Positions 1 to 5,840 of a stretch of 5,840 nt of DNA are shown here, one piece after another; the stretch's first letter is position 1; every line of letters starts with the position of its first letter. Origin of the DNA: a bacterium. Its GTDB lineage: Bacteria > Krumholzibacteriota > Krumholzibacteria > LZORAL124-64-63. The notes beneath the pieces were generated by a model. It did no database searches, was not told the origin of the DNA, and saw only the letters and a program-made list of their open reading frames with translations. The stretch covers positions 1 to 5,840 of the forward strand of contig JAUUZX010000124.1 of assembly GCA_030592025.1 (NCBI GenBank), in the 5' to 3' direction. The translations under genes and the position numbers were made by a program.

Positions 1-1
1 C

Positions 2-967
2 CTCCGAATGATCGCTGGGCTCGAGGATATCTCAAGCGGCGACATCCGAATCGGTGAGAAGATCGTCAACACGGTGCACCCCAAGAACCGCGATATCGCG
101 ATGGTGTTCCAGAACTACGCGCTCTACCCGCACATGACCGTGTACAAGAACATGGCCTTTGCGCTCAAGCTGAGAAAAATGTCCAAGTCTGACATCGACC
201 AACGCGTCCAGCACGCGGCCTCGATCCTCGGCATCGCCGAGCTGCTCCAACGCAAGCCCAAGGCCCTCTCGGGCGGGCAGCGCCAGCGGGTCGCGCTGGG
301 GCGGGCCATCGTCCGCGAGCCCAAGGCCTTCCTCTTCGATGAGCCCCTGTCCAACCTGGACGCCAAGCTGCGCGTGCAGATGCGCGCCGAGATCACGGGC
401 CTGCAGCGCAGGCTGGGCACGACCACCGTCTACGTCACCCACGACCAGGTGGAGGCCATGACCATGGGCCACCGCATCGCCGTGCTGGACAAGGGCGACC
501 TGCAGCAGGTGGGCACCCCTCTCGAGCTCTACGAGACGCCGGCGAATTTCTTCGTCGCCAGTTTCATCGGCGCGCCGGCCATGAGTTTCCTGAAGGGCAC
601 CTTCGACGCCGGCGGGGCACGGGTGGCCGGACCGGGCTTCGACTTGCCCCTGCCGGACAGCCTGCGCCGCGCCGCCGCCGGCCGCGGCGGCCGGGGGGTG
701 CTGGTGGGCATCCGTCCCGAGCACATCACCGACGGTGCCGACCCCCAGGGAGGGGCGACGGCGCCGCTGCGCCTCAAGGTCACCCTGGTGGAGACCCTGG
801 GCCACGAGGTCCTGGTCCACGGCCGCCTGGGTGACGTCGCCATGGTGGCCAAGGTGGGGCCCCACAACAGTCCCGATATCGACGACGAGGTCGACCTCGT
901 TCTCCAACTGGATCATCTGCACCTGTTCGACGCTGACGATGAGCGGCGCTTGACCGAAGGAGACTGA
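2..967 (+). CDS. malK: Maltose/maltodextrin ABC importer ATPase MalK (5' end missing)
   Basis: This is the ATP-hydrolysing subunit of a carbohydrate importer; two copies would sit on the cytoplasmic face of MalF-MalG. The frame is open from base 2 and reads L-R before the first visible Met, matching the MalK run LLRMIAGLE just after Walker A. That Met is internal, and about 45 N-terminal residues including Walker A lie upstream. Counting from it: Q-loop VFQNYALYPH (33-42), signature LSGGQ (87-91), Walker B FLFDEP (108-113), D-loop SNLDAKLR (115-122) and switch histidine in VTHDQVEAM (His145). The C-terminal regulatory (TOBE/OB) region holds FIGAP (186-190) and GIRPEH (234-239). Total length would be near 365, close to E. 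coli MalK (371). An Ala/Arg/Gly-rich linker occupies 220-230. The stop is 1 nt before malE. Related UgpC/MsmK-type ATPases are shared between sugars, so maltose specificity rests mainly on the neighbours. Confidence 0.95.
   Translation, partial: LRMIAGLEDISSGDIRIGEKIVNTVHPKNRDIAMVFQNYALYPHMTVYKNMAFALKLRKMSKSDIDQRVQHAASILGIAELLQRKPKALSGGQRQRVALGRAIVREPKAFLFDEPLSNLDAKLRVQMRAEITGLQRRLGTTTVYVTHDQVEAMTMGHRIAVLDKGDLQQVGTPLELYETPANFFVASFIGAPAMSFLKGTFDAGGARVAGPGFDLPLPDSLRRAAAGRGGRGVLVGIRPEHITDGADPQGGATAPLRLKVTLVETLGHEVLVHGRLGDVAMVAKVGPHNSPDIDDEVDLVLQLDHLHLFDADDERRLTEGD
957..962 (+). promoter_or_regulatory. Ribosome binding site of malE
   Basis: AAGGAG lies 6 nt before the ATG at 969, inside the last codons of malK. 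It supports that start and translation coupled to malK termination. Confidence 0.8.
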
Positions 968-968
968 C

Positions 969-1055
969 ATGAACAAACGGACCGTTCTGATCGCCCTGGC
1001 CGTCCTGATCGGGCTGGCCCAGGTGGCCACGACGGTGGCGCCGGTGGTCGCCGCC
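969..1055 (+). other. Sec signal peptide of MalE
   Basis: Basic residues (K3, R4) are followed by a hydrophobic segment and an Ala-rich end. Cleavage is likely after Ala28 (VVA/AD) or Ala29 (VAA/DE). The absence of Cys around the site argues against lipidation and for a free periplasmic protein. Confidence 0.85.
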
Positions 1056-2201
1056 GACGAGGTCGAACTCGTCGTCTGGCATGCGTATCGCGGCAAGGAG
1101 AAGGTGGCCTTCGAGAAGGTCGTGGCCGACTTCAACGCGGCGGGCCAGGGCGCCACGGTCAAGTCCCTGGGCGTGCCCTACGACGCCTACGCCGACAAGA
1201 TCACCGCCGCCGTGCCCCGGGGGAAGGGCCCCGACGTGTTCATCTACGCCCAGGACCGTCTCGGGGGCTGGGTCGAGGCCGGGGGCACCATCGAGCCCAT
1301 CGACTTCTACATCGACGACGCCGTCACCGGCGCCTTCATCCCCAGCACCATGGACGCCATGACCTACCAGGGCAACGTCTACGGCCTGCCCGTGAACTTC
1401 AAGGTCATCACCATGATCTACAACAAGGCCCTGGTGACGACACCGCCGGCGACCAGCGGCGAACTCGTGACCCTGGCCAAGAGCCTGACGAACCAGCCGG
1501 CCGGCGAGTTCGGCCTGGCCTACGCCTTCAGCGACTTCTACTACCACAGCGCGCTGATGAACGCCTTCGGCGGCAGCGTCTTCGCCGGCAGCAACCAACC
1601 GCTGGTGAACAAGCCCGAGAACATCGCGTCGGTCGAACTCATGATGGACTGGTTCGACGTCCAGGGCATCCTGCCGGCAGAGCCCAGCAGCACCCTCATC
1701 ACGACCCTCTTCAACAAGGGCGACGCAGCCATGGTCTTTTCGGGGCCGTGGTTCCTGTCCGAGATCGCCGAGAGCATCGACTTCGGTCTGGCGCTCCTGC
1801 CCACGGTGGACGAGGCGGGGGGCGCTCCCATGGCCCCCTGGATGACGGTGGAGGGCGCCTACATCGCCGAGCCCAGCCAGCACAAGGACGAGGCCTTCGC
1901 GTTCGTTACCTGGCTCACCGGGACCGAGGCGGGGCGGGTCATGGCCCTCGAGGGCCGTCAGACCCCCGCGAATCTGGGCGTCTACGAGGATCAGGAAGTG
2001 GCGTCGGACCCGGTGCTGGCGGCTTTCCGCAAGCAGGTCGAGGTGGCGCAGCCCATGCCCAACTTCGCGGAGATGACCATGGTGTGGTCGCCGGTGACCA
2101 CGGCCATGAACGCTGTCGTGCGCAAGGCGTCGTCGGCCCAGGCGGCCTTCGACGCGGCCCAGACCGAGGTGGAGGAACGCGTGAAGAGTCTGAGGAAGTA
2201 G
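969..2201 (+). CDS. malE: Periplasmic maltose/maltodextrin-binding protein MalE
   Basis: This family 1 extracellular solute-binding protein (410 residues) captures malto-oligosaccharides and docks on the MalF-MalG permease. The N-terminus is a Sec signal peptide: MNKR, a hydrophobic stretch at about 6-23, and an Ala-rich cleavage region near 28-29 just before DEVELVVWHAY. There is no lipobox Cys, so the mature protein should be soluble. Similarity to E. coli MalE is recognisable along the chain: GPDVFIYAQDRLGGW (87-101) aligns with its GPDIIFWAHDRFGGY; FNKGDAAMVFSGPW (248-261) with FNKGETAMTINGPW; and PMPNFAEMTMVW (362-373) with IMPNIPQMSAFW. The last two segments carry the aromatic residues that stack on sugar rings in MalE (here Trp261 and Trp373). 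The start has a good Shine-Dalgarno. The stop is 1 nt before malF. Maltose-type specificity is inferred from these matches and from MalF/MalG; the exact oligosaccharide length cannot be read from sequence. Confidence 0.93.
   Translation: MNKRTVLIALAVLIGLAQVATTVAPVVAADEVELVVWHAYRGKEKVAFEKVVADFNAAGQGATVKSLGVPYDAYADKITAAVPRGKGPDVFIYAQDRLGGWVEAGGTIEPIDFYIDDAVTGAFIPSTMDAMTYQGNVYGLPVNFKVITMIYNKALVTTPPATSGELVTLAKSLTNQPAGEFGLAYAFSDFYYHSALMNAFGGSVFAGSNQPLVNKPENIASVELMMDWFDVQGILPAEPSSTLITTLFNKGDAAMVFSGPWFLSEIAESIDFGLALLPTVDEAGGAPMAPWMTVEGAYIAEPSQHKDEAFAFVTWLTGTEAGRVMALEGRQTPANLGVYEDQEVASDPVLAAFRKQVEVAQPMPNFAEMTMVWSPVTTAMNAVVRKASSAQAAFDAAQTEVEERVKSLRK
2192..2197 (+). promoter_or_regulatory. Ribosome binding site that selects the GTG start of malF
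   Basis: GAGGAA lies 5 nt before GTG 2203. The next in-frame ATG (2218, residue 6) would be 20 nt away and has no comparable motif close to it, so the GTG start is preferred. Confidence 0.7.
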
Positions 2202-2202
2202 C

Positions 2203-4131
2203 GTGGAATCCGGGACCATGTCCTGGCGCCAGGTGCTGGCGGGCCTGCTGACGGGCCTGGCCGTCGGCTTGGTGCTCACCGCATTGCTGATCGGCGCCGG
2301 TCACGGCCGCCTCGACCGGTTGGCAGACCAGCAGCGGGCCGTCATGACGACCGCGGCGGCGGGCGACGTGCTGGCCTCCGGGCGCGCGGACGGCCGGTCC
2401 GCCCAGGACCTGGTGACGGAAATGGCGGCGTCCCTCCCCGGACTGGACGAGGCGCGCGTCGTCGACATCGGCGCACGCTCCCTGGAGGCCTCGACTCATG
2501 TTGCCGACGGTGAGGGCGGCGCCCCGCCGCGGCGTCTGAACCGGGATGAGAAGGCCCTCTACGACCAGGCCCGCGCCCTGCAGGCCGCGCGGCGCACCAA
2601 CAGCCAGGAAGAGGTGCCGCGCAAGGCCGAGATCCTTGCCGACTGGCTGCCCGACGGCCGGTTGGAGCTGGTGCTGCCGATCTTGGACGGCGACAAGGTG
2701 ACGGGCTCGCTGCAGGCCTGGCATGCGGTGGCCACAGGCAAGGAAAGCCGCGGCGGACGCTGGTGGCCCTGGTTTGTGGCGGCGGTGTGTACGGCGGCTT
2801 TCCTGGCGACGACGCGCTTCGTGGCGCAAGGCCGGCTCCTTTTTATGGCCGCGGCGGTGATCCTGGCCGCCGGCCTGTACATCCATGGGGACCGGGCCAT
2901 CGACGGCCTGGTGACCCATCGGCTCGAACTGGAGGAGCAACTGCGGGACCATGCCCTGACGGTGCAGCACGCCTTGCCGACGGAATTGGCGGCCGCGGCC
3001 GAGCCGGCCACCTGGGACCTTAACGCCTTCCGCCAGCCCCGGGGATGGTTTGCCGCCGACGGCACCATCGACCCCGACGGAATCCGCGCCGACTATGGGA
3101 CAACCACCAGACGCTTCGGCCTGACAAGCGCCGCCCTGGGGGCGCTGGCCCTCGTGCTCTTCGGCTGGGTGGGCGCCGGCTGGGCCGCCCGCACCTGGGC
3201 GGCGCTGCGCGAGCACAACAGCGCCTACGGCTTCATCCTGCCCGCCATGGTGGGCATGGTCCTGCTCGTGTTCTTCCCTTTTGCCTACGGTGTGCTGCTC
3301 TCCTTCACGGGCCAGACCCTGTACAACGTCACCGAGCCCCTCTATGACCTGTGGGTAGGGCTGGACAACTACGTGCAGATCCTCAAGGACGTGGACGTCT
3401 TCACGATCGCCGAGGACGGCAGCCGCATCATCAACTTCCAGAGCTTCTACTGGACCCTCGGCTTCACGCTGCTGTGGACCGTCAGCAACGTCACCATCGG
3501 CGTGTCCCTCGGCCTGGCCCTGGCGTTGATCCTCAACACGAAGGGACTGGCCTTCAAGGCGGCCTACCGGGTCCTGCTCATCCTGCCCTGGGCCGTCCCC
3601 AACTACATCACGGCCCTCATCTGGAAGGGCATGTTCCACCGGCAGTTCGGGGTCATCAACCAGATGATCCAGATCTTCGGCGGTGAACCCTTGGCCTGGT
3701 TCGACGGCTGGGGCACGTCGTTCCTGGCGGTGCTGATGACCAACGCCTGGCTCAGCTTCCCGTTCATGATGGTCGTGTCCCTGGGGGCGCTGCAGTCCAT
3801 CCCGGGGGACCTCTACGAGGCGGCCCGGGTCGACGGCGCGGGGAAGTGGCACCAGTTCCGCTACGTTACGCTGCCGTCCCTCAAGCCGGCCCTGGTGCCG
3901 GCGGTCATCCTGTCGGTGGTGTGGACCTTCAACATGTTCAACATCATCTACCTGGTGAGCCAGGGCGAGCCGGCGGGGGCCACGGAGATCCTCATCACCA
4001 AGGCCTACAAGATCGCCTTCGAGCAGTACCGCTACGGTTACGCGGCGGCGTACTCGGTCGTGATCTTCATCATCCTGCTGGGTTACGGTGTGTGGCAGAA
4101 TCGCACGACCAAGGCGACGGAGGGCATATGA
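2203..4131 (+). CDS. malF: MalF-type maltose permease with a large N-terminal membrane/sensor-like extension
   Basis: A 642-residue inner-membrane permease subunit starting at GTG. Residues about 341-632 are a complete six-helix MalF core: FILPAMVGMVLLVFFPF (344-360), VGLDNY (385-390), YRVLLILPWAVPNYITALIW (455-474; E. coli MalF has YRVLLILPYAVPSFISILIF), and the EAA loop coupling to MalK (539-562: E539-A-A-R-V-D-G-A-G, ending L-P-S-L-K-P). Helices are judged at about 341-367, 415-444, 455-475, 505-528, 563-586 and 614-632. Residues 1-340 are extra: TM 10-32, an extracytoplasmic region 33-186, TM 187-205, TM 211-227, a second extracytoplasmic region 228-306, and TM 307-329. With the N-terminus inside, this puts the core in its normal orientation. 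E. coli MalF (514 residues) has only two helices before its core, and its P2 domain lies elsewhere. The frame is continuous with uniform base composition, so no assembly fusion is evident. It sits between malE and malG, overlapping malG by 4 nt. The core assignment is firm; the role of the extension is unknown. Confidence 0.93.
   Translation: MESGTMSWRQVLAGLLTGLAVGLVLTALLIGAGHGRLDRLADQQRAVMTTAAAGDVLASGRADGRSAQDLVTEMAASLPGLDEARVVDIGARSLEASTHVADGEGGAPPRRLNRDEKALYDQARALQAARRTNSQEEVPRKAEILADWLPDGRLELVLPILDGDKVTGSLQAWHAVATGKESRGGRWWPWFVAAVCTAAFLATTRFVAQGRLLFMAAAVILAAGLYIHGDRAIDGLVTHRLELEEQLRDHALTVQHALPTELAAAAEPATWDLNAFRQPRGWFAADGTIDPDGIRADYGTTTRRFGLTSAALGALALVLFGWVGAGWAARTWAALREHNSAYGFILPAMVGMVLLVFFPFAYGVLLSFTGQTLYNVTEPLYDLWVGLDNYVQILKDVDVFTIAEDGSRIINFQSFYWTLGFTLLWTVSNVTIGVSLGLALALILNTKGLAFKAAYRVLLILPWAVPNYITALIWKGMFHRQFGVINQMIQIFGGEPLAWFDGWGTSFLAVLMTNAWLSFPFMMVVSLGALQSIPGDLYEAARVDGAGKWHQFRYVTLPSLKPALVPAVILSVVWTFNMFNIIYLVSQGEPAGATEILITKAYKIAFEQYRYGYAAAYSVVIFIILLGYGVWQNRTTKATEGI
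2299..2760 (+). other. Predicted extracytoplasmic sensor-like domain in the MalF extension
   Basis: MalF residues 33-186 lie between two predicted membrane helices. They begin with a helical stretch (GRLDRLADQQ), continue with ARVVDIGARSLEASTHV (84-100), then a charged helical region (113-142), and end with LELVLPILDGDKVTGSLQ (154-171) just before the next helix. The order helix, 'status of the ligand' strand, and a closing Pro-Ile-...-Gly-Ser-Leu strand pair before a membrane helix resembles Cache/PAS-like periplasmic sensor domains of chemoreceptors and kinases. That resemblance is by eye only. No ligand can be predicted, and it could be an unrelated periplasmic fold. Confidence 0.45.
4119..4124 (+). 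promoter_or_regulatory. Ribosome binding site of malG
   Basis: GGAGGG lies 3 nt before ATG 4128, inside the last codons of malF. The spacing is short. The start codon overlaps the malF stop (ATGA), indicating coupled translation. Confidence 0.65.
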
Positions 4132-5009
4132 ACCGACGCACCGACTCGGTCGGCCACATCTGGCTGCACCTGTTCCTGCTGATGATGGTGGTCATCACCG
4201 TGTACCCGATCCTCTGGGTGCTGTCGGTGGCCTGCAGCGGTCAACAGAGCCTGGCCTTTGCGGACCTGCCCCAGGACCCGGGTGTCCTGGACCGTCTGCG
4301 GACCATCGTGCCCTGGCCCGAGACGATCAGCTTCACGAATTTCCGGGACGTTTTCTCCCAGCAGCCCTTCGGCCGCTGGCTGTTGAACAGCGCGATCGTG
4401 GCGGTGGCGACGACCCTGGTGGGGGTCTTCCTGGCCAGCACGGCGGGCTACGCCTTCAGCCGCTTCCGCTTCCCCGGCCGCCGGGGGGGCATGATGAGCT
4501 TCCTCATATCCCAGATGTTCCCCGGCACACTCACCCTGGTGCCCCTCTACATCATCATCGTGGAGTGGCTCGAACTGGGGAGCAATTTCCTGGGATTGAT
4601 CCTCATCTACTCCACCACGGCGATCCCATTCTGTGTGTGGAATTTAAAGGGATACTTCGATACCATCCCCATCGAGCTGGAGGAGTCGGCCAAGATGGAC
4701 GGGGCTTCGGCGGTGACGATCTTCTACCGGATCATCCTGCCCCTGTCGAAACCCGCCATCGCGGTGACGGCCCTGTTCAGCTTCATGACGGCCTGGAACG
4801 AGTTCGTGCTCGCCCTGACCTTCATGGACAAGGAGACCATGTACACGGCGCCCGTCGGCCTGCGCTTCTTCGTGGGGGGCTACGCCGAGCAGCAATGGGG
4901 CTACTTCGCAGCGGGATCCATCGTGGCCGCCCTGCCGGTCATGATCCTGTTCCTGGTCCTGCAGCGATTCCTGATATCCGGACTGACCGCCGGCGCGGTC
5001 AAGGGTTGA
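4128..5009 (+). CDS. malG: Maltose/maltodextrin ABC permease MalG
   Basis: A 293-residue inner-membrane subunit that pairs with MalF to form the maltodextrin channel; E. coli MalG has 296 residues. The open frame extends further 5', but ATG 4128 is chosen because it overlaps the malF stop, has a Shine-Dalgarno just upstream, and gives the normal MalG length. Predicted helices are about 11-33, 85-108, 120-145, 152-172, 207-228 and 261-283. The EAA loop is at 184-208 (E184-E-S-A-K-M-D-G-A-S, ending I-L-P-L-S-K-P). Further MalG-like segments are YAFSRFRFPG (108-117), WNLKGYFDTI (171-180) and the C-terminal tail GLTAGAVKG (285-293). That tail is nearly the same as E. coli GLTAGGVKG, which contacts the MalK dimer; it supports a true MalG rather than a generic sugar permease. 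Codon 173 (4644) is TTA, the only in-frame TTA I found among the five genes. Confidence 0.95.
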   Translation: MNRRTDSVGHIWLHLFLLMMVVITVYPILWVLSVACSGQQSLAFADLPQDPGVLDRLRTIVPWPETISFTNFRDVFSQQPFGRWLLNSAIVAVATTLVGVFLASTAGYAFSRFRFPGRRGGMMSFLISQMFPGTLTLVPLYIIIVEWLELGSNFLGLILIYSTTAIPFCVWNLKGYFDTIPIELEESAKMDGASAVTIFYRIILPLSKPAIAVTALFSFMTAWNEFVLALTFMDKETMYTAPVGLRFFVGGYAEQQWGYFAAGSIVAALPVMILFLVLQRFLISGLTAGAVKG

Positions 5010-5060
5010 GGTGTTTGGGAGATGAAAAGAACGCGAGGCAATCAACCGAGAGGAGAGATG
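5010..5060 (+). other. 51-nt gap between malG and the fifth gene
   Basis: This is the only real intergenic space in the operon. It contains an in-frame ATG at 5022 whose GGGAG (5017-5021) directly abuts it and is too close to serve as a ribosome binding site. The usable AGGAG is at 5051-5055. I see no convincing -35/-10 pair, stem-loop terminator or operator here. Confidence 0.6.
5051..5055 (+). promoter_or_regulatory. Ribosome binding site that decides the start of the fifth gene
   Basis: AGGAG lies 5 nt before ATG 5061. The adjacent ATG 5058 is only 2 nt away, and ATG 5022 lies upstream of the motif. Starting at 5061 also gives a compact, typical signal peptide. Confidence 0.75.
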
Positions 5061-5123
5061 ATGCGAACATCGATGATGATCGTGCTGTTGCTGATCGTGG
5101 CGCTGCCCCTGGCCGTCCTGGCC
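5061..5123 (+). other. Sec signal peptide of the fifth gene product
   Basis: Arg2 is followed by a strongly hydrophobic stretch (residues 5-20) and an AVLA/GD cleavage motif after Ala21. There is no Cys at +1, so it should be released rather than lipidated. Confidence 0.85.
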
Positions 5124-5825
5124 GGGGACGTCAAGATCACCGATCCGAAGGGTGACGACTTCGGGCCGGGCGAATACGTGTACCCGACCGACGCGGTCTA
5201 CGCGGCCGGTTCCTTCGACCTCACGAAATTCGTGCTGAAGGACAAGGGCGAGAAGGCGGAGATCTCCGTCACCGTCGGTTCCAAGCTGGAGGATCCCTGG
5301 CGCATGGGCGGCGGCTTTTCGGTGCAGATGATCTTTGTCTTCATCGACAACGCCGAGGGCGGTTTCACCACCTGCCCGCCGGGCCTGAACGTCGAGTTCG
5401 CCGAGGACACGGCCTGGGACGTGTGTGTTGTATTGTCGCCCCAGCCCATGTCGCGGGTGCGGCAGGAGGCCGACGCCAAGGCCGGCGCCATGGCTTCGAG
5501 CATTCTCGTGCCGGTGCGCACCAAGGGCAAGCGTTCGACGATTTCCGGCAGCGTGCCCATGGAGGATCTGGGGGAGGGCGACCCCGCCACCTGGAAGTCC
5601 CAGGTGTTCGTGCAGTCCAACGAGGGCTTCCCCTCGGGTACCGACATGCTGACGCGCAAGGTCAACGAGTACGAGGGCCAGCACCGCTTCGGCGGCGGCA
5701 CGGACTTCGACTGCGATCCGCACGTCGTGGACATGCTGGGCGACCATGCCCAGCTGAAGGCCTACGAGTGCAACGAGGACGGAACGACGAAGAAGCTGGC
5801 CGTGGTCAAGTTGGTCACGCCCTAG
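5061..5825 (+). CDS. Secreted glucodextranase C-terminal (DOMON-like) domain protein, probable alpha-glucan binding
   Basis: A 254-residue exported protein. The signal peptide is residues 1-21 (MRTSMM, a Leu/Ile/Val core, cleavage AVLA/GD). Almost all the mature protein looks like one beta-rich domain of the glucodextranase C-terminal type, also found at the ends of some amylopullulanases. Recognisable elements are ITDPKGDDFGPGEYVYPTD (26-44), SFDLTKFVLKD (51-61), the DPW strand and GGFSVQMIFVFID (84-96), PGLNVEF (107-113) with WD (119-120), and FGGG (210-213) leading to PHVVDML (220-226). In known proteins this domain accompanies enzymes acting on alpha-glucans and is thought to bind carbohydrate. 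No catalytic domain is present here. Four cysteines (105, 122, 218, 237) could form two disulfides outside the cytoplasm. No C-terminal anchor or sorting motif is seen. Position after malKEFG supports a role in maltodextrin or alpha-glucan use, as an inference. Family call by recalled pattern; binding is not shown. Confidence 0.75.
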   Translation: MRTSMMIVLLLIVALPLAVLAGDVKITDPKGDDFGPGEYVYPTDAVYAAGSFDLTKFVLKDKGEKAEISVTVGSKLEDPWRMGGGFSVQMIFVFIDNAEGGFTTCPPGLNVEFAEDTAWDVCVVLSPQPMSRVRQEADAKAGAMASSILVPVRTKGKRSTISGSVPMEDLGEGDPATWKSQVFVQSNEGFPSGTDMLTRKVNEYEGQHRFGGGTDFDCDPHVVDMLGDHAQLKAYECNEDGTTKKLAVVKLVTP

Positions 5826-5840
5826 CAGCATGGACGGCTC

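Noticed and set aside
8..10. ATG at position 8 as the true malK start
   Set aside because: The upstream in-frame codons (Leu-Arg) continue the conserved MalK sequence, and Walker A would be absent; the gene is cut by the window edge.
780..2279. 499-codon open frame on the - strand opposite malE
   Set aside because: Low-complexity composition typical of a reverse-frame shadow. The + strand MalE is unambiguous.
1939..3852. Very long open frame on the - strand (637 codons) opposite malE/malF
   Set aside because: Its translation is His/Gly/Arg/Gln-rich with no recognisable domain and it lies opposite well-supported genes. Long antisense frames are expected in high-GC coding DNA.
3846..4127. 5' extension of the malG frame
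   Set aside because: It overlaps the conserved C-terminal part of MalF in another frame and reads as unrelated Gly/Pro/Arg-rich sequence. The Shine-Dalgarno and ATGA overlap place the start at 4128.
4224..4383. Long first periplasmic loop of MalG as an insertion
   Set aside because: E. coli MalG has a similarly long loop here and the total length is normal (293 versus 296), so it is not unusual.
5022..5060. Earlier start (ATG 5022) for the fifth gene
   Set aside because: GGGAG directly abuts it with no spacing, and it would put 13 polar residues before an otherwise well-formed signal peptide. AGGAG at 5051 fits ATG 5061.
4644..5831. 395-codon - strand frame opposite malG and the fifth gene
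   Set aside because: It spans two real + strand genes, has no domain signal, and has His/Asp/Gly/Arg bias.
5826..5840. Terminator after the fifth gene
   Set aside because: Only 15 nt remain and they show no stem-loop or T-run.

Overview
The window is a dense, single-strand piece of a maltose/maltodextrin ABC-import operon from a GC-rich (roughly two-thirds G+C by eye), probably two-membraned bacterium. The binding protein has a plain Sec signal peptide and no lipobox cysteine, which fits a free periplasmic protein. I cannot name the genus. The general look (high GC, a Mal system of enteric-like domain content in an unfamiliar gene order, a glucodextranase-C-type secreted protein) would suit an uncultured FCB-like or related lineage, but that is only an impression.

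Layout, all on the + strand: (1) 2-967, the 3' part of malK (ATPase, Walker A cut off by the window edge); (2) 969-2201, malE (periplasmic maltose/maltodextrin-binding protein); (3) 2203-4131, a malF-type permease with an extra N-terminal region of about 335 residues; (4) 4128-5009, malG; (5) 5061-5825, a secreted protein resembling the C-terminal (DOMON-like) domain of glucodextranase. Gaps are 1 nt, 1 nt, a 4-nt ATGA overlap and 51 nt, so the genes are almost certainly co-transcribed and at least the first four translationally coupled. The promoter must lie upstream of the window. No terminator is visible in the 15 nt after the last stop. There are no RNA genes, mobile elements, CRISPR arrays or gene-free stretches over 300 bases.

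How it works together: MalE captures malto-oligosaccharides in the periplasm and delivers them to the MalF-MalG channel, and a MalK dimer on the cytoplasmic face powers transport. The fifth gene is exported and probably binds alpha-glucan outside the inner membrane, perhaps holding polymer or oligosaccharide for the importer or for secreted amylases encoded elsewhere.

The most unusual element is the permease. A standard six-helix MalF core (about residues 341-632) is preceded, in one uninterrupted frame, by four further predicted membrane helices that bracket two extracytoplasmic regions (about 154 and 79 residues). The first looks like the sensor region of a signalling receptor. The loop that carries the large P2 domain in E. 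coli MalF is short here. This protein may therefore combine transport with ligand sensing, or may have replaced P2 with a differently placed periplasmic domain.
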